DNA of 64,000 nt from NCBI GenBank assembly GCA_034521975.1, contig JAXHLR010000004.1, positions 124,001 to 188,000 on the forward strand. The letters run 5' to 3'. This DNA is from Acidimicrobiales bacterium. GTDB taxonomy: Bacteria > Actinomycetota > Acidimicrobiia > Acidimicrobiales > SKKL01. Positions 59,739-64,000 of the stretch are shown piece by piece. Under the pieces are notes generated by a model. It was not told the origin of the DNA and did no database searches. It saw only the letters and a program-made list of their open reading frames with translations. Both the position numbers and the translations under genes were made by a program. Position 1 is the first letter of the stretch; each line of letters opens with the position of its first letter.

Positions 59739-60734
59739 GTGAGCAGCTTCGCGATCGCTCGAGCACGTCGCGCCCTGCAGGCGGCCTTCCTCGACATCGA
59801 CATGCCGTTGCAGCGGGCCAGCAGCGTCACCAACGAGGTGTGGATCGCGGACGAGTACGTGATCCGGGTCAACCGTCGCCTCGATCCGCGCCTGCGGCGC
59901 GAGGCCGCCCTGGCACCACACCTGCCCCCCGAGATCCAGTACCCCGAGATCGTCGCCTACGGCGGCAAGCCCGGCTCGGACTGGCTGATCCTCAAGCGCG
60001 TGCCCGGCGACGTGCTGTCGCGGTGCTGGCCGGCGATGTCGGCCACCGAGCGTCGCGAAGCCATCCATCAGCTGGCGGGAGCGTTGCGAGCGTTGCACGG
60101 CACCGTCACCCCGACCGATCTTCCCGACATCGACAGCACGGTTCCCCAGCTGCTGTCGGACCGCACCTTCTCCCCCGTCATGCCCCTGTTGGTCGCGGTC
60201 GACCGCCTCCGCGAGCTCCCCCACATGGACCCCGGCCTCCTCGACCGCACCGATGCGCTGGTGACCACCACCGCCAAGTCGCTCACCCCCTTCGACGCCA
60301 ACACCCTCGTGCACGGCGACCTCACCTTCGAGAACATCCTGTGGGACGGTCGGCGCATCACCGCCATGCTCGACTTCGAGTGGGCGCGATCGGGCCCCGC
60401 CGACCTCGACCTCGACGTGCTGCTGCGATTCTGCGCCCTCCCCCATCTCCACGTTGCCGAGGACTACGAGCACCTCACGCGGTCCGAGGACTACCGGGAG
60501 GTCCCCTGGTGGCTGGCCGAGGACTACCCCGAGCTGTTCGACTTCCCCAACCAGTTCGACCGGGTGCGCCTCTATGCCATCGCCTACGACGTGCGTGACC
60601 TGCTCCTGCACCCCCCGGCCGAGCCGGTCGGCGACCTCTCCCAGCATCACGCCTACCATCGCCTGGAGGCCACCGTGAACGGGACGAGCTACCTCAACCG
60701 CCTGGCCGAAGACCGCCCCGTCTCCACCCTGTGA
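59739..60734 (+). CDS. Aminoglycoside phosphotransferase (APH)-family protein
   Basis: 331 residues with the APH/choline kinase fold: VTNEVWIADEYVIRVNRR glycine-loop region, the catalytic Brenner loop LVHGDLTFENILWDG (His-Gly-Asp...Asn), and the DFE metal motif AMLDFEWA. It could phosphorylate a small hydroxylated metabolite; family members include homoserine kinase-, fructosamine- and hygromycin-type enzymes. AGGAG 8 nt upstream of the GTG supports this start. No genuine resistance context is seen. Confidence 0.8.
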   Translation: MSSFAIARARRALQAAFLDIDMPLQRASSVTNEVWIADEYVIRVNRRLDPRLRREAALAPHLPPEIQYPEIVAYGGKPGSDWLILKRVPGDVLSRCWPAMSATERREAIHQLAGALRALHGTVTPTDLPDIDSTVPQLLSDRTFSPVMPLLVAVDRLRELPHMDPGLLDRTDALVTTTAKSLTPFDANTLVHGDLTFENILWDGRRITAMLDFEWARSGPADLDLDVLLRFCALPHLHVAEDYEHLTRSEDYREVPWWLAEDYPELFDFPNQFDRVRLYAIAYDVRDLLLHPPAEPVGDLSQHHAYHRLEATVNGTSYLNRLAEDRPVSTL

Positions 60735-60741
60735 GCCGACG

Positions 60742-61599
60742 TCACGACTCGACGGCCACCTCGGGACGGTTCCAGTAGGGGCGCTCGTCGACCTCCTCGC
60801 CGGCCCGTCGACGCCCCAGCACCACCAGCACCAGGCCGGTGACGAGGCCCACGATGCTGACCCACACGTTGATCCGCACGCCGAGCACCAGGCTGGCCGG
60901 ATCGACCCGCAGCAGCTCGATACCGAGGCGGGCCAGGAAGTAGCCCCCCGCGTAGGCGGCGAGCAGGAAGCCCGGCCGCAGCCGGCCCGTTCGGTTCAGC
61001 CAGATCAAGAACAGGCACAGCCCCAGGTTCCACAACGACTCGTAGAGGAACGTGGGGTGGAAGGTGGCGTGGTCGGCGTAGTCGGTGGGACGGTGCGCGG
61101 GGTCGATCTCGAGTCCCCACGGCAGCTCGGTCGGCCGGCCGAAGAGCTCCTGGTTGAACCAGTTCCCCCACCGACCGATGGCCTGGGCCAGGGGCAGAGC
61201 GGGCACGGCGGCGTCGAGCACGACCGGGATGCGGATTCCGCGCCGATGGGCGACCCACAGTCCCACCGCGACACCCAGCGCCATGCCGCCGGGGATGCCG
61301 AGGCCCCCCTCCCAGATCTTGACCGCGTCGAACCAACGCCCCTGGTAGCTCTGCCAGTCGGTGATGACGTGGTAGAGGCGTGCGCCGATCAGGCCGGCGG
61401 GGACGGCCCACATGGCGACGGTGGCGATCTCGTCGTGGTCGCCGCCCTTGCCCTCCCACCGTCGTTGGGCGAGCCAGACCGCGGCCACGACACCGAGCGC
61501 GATCATGAGCCCGTATGCCCGCAGGTCGAGCGGCCCGAGCGACAACGACCCGCTCGACGGGCTGGGGATGGACCCGACGATGGCTCCGGCGAGGCTCAC
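60742..61599 (-). CDS. lgt: Prolipoprotein diacylglyceryl transferase
   Basis: 285 residues, seven TM helices. It transfers diacylglycerol from phosphatidylglycerol to the lipobox Cys of prolipoproteins, the first step of lipoprotein maturation. The Lgt signature GRWGNWFNQELFGRPTELPWG (about residue 138) and RLYHVITDW (the Arg/His of the active site) are visible. The GTG start overlaps the upstream acyl-CoA dehydrogenase stop (GTGA). It is relevant to the two lipoproteins (left edge and FEA1-like) in this window. Confidence 0.92.
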   Translation of the reverse strand: MSLAGAIVGSIPSPSSGSLSLGPLDLRAYGLMIALGVVAAVWLAQRRWEGKGGDHDEIATVAMWAVPAGLIGARLYHVITDWQSYQGRWFDAVKIWEGGLGIPGGMALGVAVGLWVAHRRGIRIPVVLDAAVPALPLAQAIGRWGNWFNQELFGRPTELPWGLEIDPAHRPTDYADHATFHPTFLYESLWNLGLCLFLIWLNRTGRLRPGFLLAAYAGGYFLARLGIELLRVDPASLVLGVRINVWVSIVGLVTGLVLVVLGRRRAGEEVDERPYWNRPEVAVES

Positions 61600-63407
61600 G
61601 GGGCGAGGGCCGAGGGGTCGGTGGAGGTGAGCGCGCCAGCACCGGCGGTGACCGCAGGGAGCAGACCACGAACCTCGCCCGTGAGCTGTTCGAGGAAGAA
61701 CCGCGCCACCGCGACCTTGCCGTCGTAGAACTCGCGGTCGGCGTCGCTGGTGGCATCGGCGCGACGTCGGTCGGCAGCCAGGGCCTGGCGGGCCATGAGC
61801 CAACCGCCGGTGGTGACCGACAGCATCCGCAAGTAGGGGGTGGCCGCCGCCAGCGCGTTGTTGGGATCGTCGAGGCCGTGCTCGATCAGCCAGGTGGTCG
61901 CGGCGTCGGTGGCCTCGATCGCCGCCACCAGCTCGTCGCGGGCCAGGTCGAACCCGGTGTCGGCCGCGCCGAGCTCGTCGGCCACCGCGCGAATCCGGGC
62001 CAGGTGGTCGGTGACCACTCCCCCGCCCCGCATCGGCAGCTTCCGGCCCACCAGGTCCATGGCCTGGATGCCGTTGGTGCCCTCGTAGATCGAGGCGATG
62101 CGGGCGTCACGGTAGTGCTGGGCCATGCCGGTCTCTTCGATGTAGCCCATGCCGCCGTACACCTGGATGCCGAGCGAGGTGACGACCGAGCCCAGGTCGG
62201 TGCACCACGCCTTGGTCAGCGGGATGAGCAGGTCGACCAGCTCGGAGGCAGCGGTGCGGTCGGCTTCGTCGGGCTCGTGGTGGGCACGGTCCATGGCCTC
62301 GGCGTTGACGTAGATGAGCGCCCGCATCGCGTCGGTGTAGGCCTTCATCGTGAACAACATGCGGCGCACATCGGGATGCTCGATGATCGGCGAGCTGGTG
62401 CCTCGGGGCGCACCCACCGCCCGCCCCTGCACCCGCTCGCCGGCGAAGGCGATGGCGGGCTGCCACGCCCGCTCGGCGATCGACAGACCCTCGACGCCGA
62501 CCGAGAGCCGGGCGGTGTTCATCATGGTGAACATGTAGGACATGCCTGCGTTCTCGTCGCCGATGAGGTAGCCGACCGCGCCGTCGTCCTCGCCGAAGGA
62601 CAGCACGCAGGTGGGGCTGGCCTTGATGCCCATCTTGTGCTCGATGGAGACGCACCGCACGTCGTTGCGGGCGCCGAGGCTGCCGTCGGCCTCGACCAGG
62701 TACTTGGGCACGATGAAGCACGAGATGCCCTTGGTGCCGGGAGGCGCATCGGGGGTGCGGGCCAGCACGAGGTGGACGATGTTGTCGGTGAGGTCGTGCT
62801 CGCCGTAGCTGATGAAGATCTTGGTGCCCGAGAGCCGCCAGGTGCCGTCGGCGGCGGGTTCCGCGCGAGTGCGCAAGGCCCCGACGTCGGAGCCGGCCTC
62901 GGCCTCGGTGAGGCACATGGTCCCGGCCCACTCGCCGCTGATCATCTTCGGCAGGTAGGTCTGTTGCTGTTCGACCGAACCGTGGTGGGTCAACATGTCG
63001 ATGGCGCCCTGGGTGAGCAGCGGGCACATCGAGAACGACATGTTGGCGCTGGTGAGCAGCTCCTGCAGGACGATGGTGACGAGCCACGGGAAACCGCCGC
63101 CACCCAGCTCGGGGGCGAAGGAGACACCGCCCCAGCCGGCCTCGACGTAGCGGCGATAGGCGTCGACGAACCCCGGTGGGGTGGTGACCGTGCCGTCGTC
63201 GTGGTGGGTGGACCCGTGCTCGTCACCGGGCCGGTTGGTCGGCGCGAGGACCTCGGCCATGAACCGTCCGGCCTCGTGCACCGCGGCCTTGACCGTGTCG
63301 GGGTCGGCGTGGGCGAAGGGTTCGAGCGATGCCAGCCGACCGAGATCACAGAACTCGTCGAGCACGAACTCGATGTCGCGGAGCGGTGGTTGGTAACTGT
63401 CGGTCAT
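61596..63407 (-). CDS. Acyl-CoA dehydrogenase (long form, FadE5-like)
   Basis: 603 residues. N-terminal helical domain, beta domain with MCLTEAEAGSDVGALRTRA and WRLSGTKIFISYGEHDL, C-terminal helical domain with GIQVYGGMGYIEETGMAQHYRDARI and IYEGTNGIQAMDLVGRKL (catalytic Glu expected in YEGT). About 170 residues of extra C-terminal sequence distinguish this long form, as in FadE5. It acts in beta-oxidation of fatty acyl-CoA. The ATG is at 63407; its stop overlaps lgt. Confidence 0.9.
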   Translation of the reverse strand: MTDSYQPPLRDIEFVLDEFCDLGRLASLEPFAHADPDTVKAAVHEAGRFMAEVLAPTNRPGDEHGSTHHDDGTVTTPPGFVDAYRRYVEAGWGGVSFAPELGGGGFPWLVTIVLQELLTSANMSFSMCPLLTQGAIDMLTHHGSVEQQQTYLPKMISGEWAGTMCLTEAEAGSDVGALRTRAEPAADGTWRLSGTKIFISYGEHDLTDNIVHLVLARTPDAPPGTKGISCFIVPKYLVEADGSLGARNDVRCVSIEHKMGIKASPTCVLSFGEDDGAVGYLIGDENAGMSYMFTMMNTARLSVGVEGLSIAERAWQPAIAFAGERVQGRAVGAPRGTSSPIIEHPDVRRMLFTMKAYTDAMRALIYVNAEAMDRAHHEPDEADRTAASELVDLLIPLTKAWCTDLGSVVTSLGIQVYGGMGYIEETGMAQHYRDARIASIYEGTNGIQAMDLVGRKLPMRGGGVVTDHLARIRAVADELGAADTGFDLARDELVAAIEATDAATTWLIEHGLDDPNNALAAATPYLRMLSVTTGGWLMARQALAADRRRADATSDADREFYDGKVAVARFFLEQLTGEVRGLLPAVTAGAGALTSTDPSALAP

Positions 63408-63416
63408 GCCTCGACG

Positions 63417-64000
63417 CTACCCCGTCGGTGCCCGGGCGACCGCGGCCGCGAACTCCTCCGCGGTGGCGTCGGCGATACGACGCCGGCGCCGCCGGGTGAG
63501 CTGGGCGTTGACCTCGGCACCGAGCAGCAGCCCCAGCCCCATCACATAGAGCCACAGCAACAGGGTGAGGGCACCACCGAGGGCACCGAGCACCGCGTTG
63601 GCATCGTTGCTGGCCACCTCCAGGTAGATGCGGAACCCTCCCGTTCCGAGCAGCCACAACAGCATCGTCACGATCGCACCCGGGAAGTCCTTCCGCCAGG
63701 GCGTGTGGTGGTTGGGTGCCAGGTGGAACATGGCGGCCGCCCAGCCGGTGAGAGCCAGCACGACCAGCGGGGGCCGGACCCAGGTCCACATGGTGACGAA
63801 CGCGTCGCCGAAACCCAGCCGATCGGCCAGCTCGACGCCCTGGCCCAACATCGGACCCAGCACCACCATGGCCATGGCCGCGGCGCCGACGAGCAAGGAC
63901 CCCGCGGCGAGGCCCAGCGCCAGCAGACGCGTCCTCACCAGCCCCCGCGTCTCCGGGACATCGTAGACGACGTCGAGCGCCTTGATCACCGCGTTGAACC
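63417..64000 (-). CDS. YihY/BrkB-family membrane protein (C-terminal part)
   Basis: The N-terminal end lies beyond the right edge of the window; ~194 codons are present. Segments match the YihY/BrkB family: AVIKALDVVYDVPETRGLVRTR and LGGALTLLLWLYVMGLGLLLGAEVNAQL at the C-terminus, followed by a basic tail. It is a paralogue of the gene at 36895..37749, but with a longer basic C-terminus. Function unknown. Confidence 0.8.
   Translation of the reverse strand, partial: FNAVIKALDVVYDVPETRGLVRTRLLALGLAAGSLLVGAAAMAMVVLGPMLGQGVELADRLGFGDAFVTMWTWVRPPLVVLALTGWAAAMFHLAPNHHTPWRKDFPGAIVTMLLWLLGTGGFRIYLEVASNDANAVLGALGGALTLLLWLYVMGLGLLLGAEVNAQLTRRRRRRIADATAEEFAAAVARAPTG

Noticed and set aside
58817-60734. 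Antibiotic-resistance genes (beta-lactamase, aminoglycoside kinase)
   Set aside because: The hydrolase has no signal peptide and the kinase family is broad; context gives no mobile element or resistance operon.
1-64000. CRISPR array, insertion sequence or prophage
   Set aside because: I saw no regularly spaced direct repeats, transposase motifs or phage structural genes anywhere in the window.

Overview
This is a 64 kb stretch of a high-GC bacterial chromosome. Dense gene packing, GTGA/ATGA gene overlaps, frequent GTG starts and many apparently leaderless promoters point to an actinobacterium. So do DtxR/IdeR-like iron boxes, a mycothiol-type maleylpyruvate isomerase fold, several acyl-CoA enzymes and Ser/Thr-rich surface proteins. 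I infer the class Acidimicrobiia (Ilumatobacter/Iamia-like), but no rRNA is present to prove it. There is no prophage, insertion sequence or CRISPR array.

Layout: 0-0.45 kb is the start of an iron-binding lipoprotein under two iron boxes. 0.5-24.4 kb is mostly core metabolism and envelope: a HAD-PlsC acyltransferase, LysR plus an acyl-CoA carboxyltransferase, citrate synthase, FkbM, acyl-CoA dehydrogenase, a GNAT/acyl-CoA synthetase fusion, a DUF885 peptidase, a PilZ protein, tRNA-Val with a truncated NUDIX relic beside it, a crotonase, a P-type ATPase facing a Na+/H+ antiporter, and tRNA-Cys. 24.5-36.8 kb is the most distinctive region. It holds a flippase and glycosyltransferase, then a minus-strand operon that begins with an iron-transporter ATPase and runs on into two glycosyltransferases, a Gfo/Idh dehydrogenase and a phosphodiesterase. 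Divergent from it are the Fe(III)-binding protein and permease, then a FEA1-like low-iron lipoprotein. Iron boxes lie at three places inside this region.

36.9-45.2 kb carries a BrkB/YihY protein, tRNA-Gly, a polyproline protein, a mucin-like membrane protein, an Fpg-type glycosylase and a tightly overlapped four-gene lipid-modification operon (FAD oxidoreductase, DUF1365, two cyclopropane-synthase-family methyltransferases). 45.3-48.1 kb is a methionine operon (metX plus a transsulfuration enzyme) behind a SAM riboswitch. 48.1-56.2 kb has an acyl-CoA synthetase, a LolD/FtsX-type exporter, a frameshifted N6-adenine DNA methyltransferase and a TadE/TadG-like pair. 56.4-64 kb has a DEAD helicase, glutathione peroxidase, a nucleotidyl cyclase domain protein divergent from a serine hydrolase, an APH-type kinase, Lgt, a second acyl-CoA dehydrogenase and a second, partial BrkB protein.

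Main points of interest: an iron regulon that appears to couple Fe(III) uptake, a bacterial FEA1-like protein and surface-glycan genes; the SAM-I/IV-type riboswitch; the single-base frameshift in the methyltransferase; and several enzymes with altered metal or catalytic ligands.
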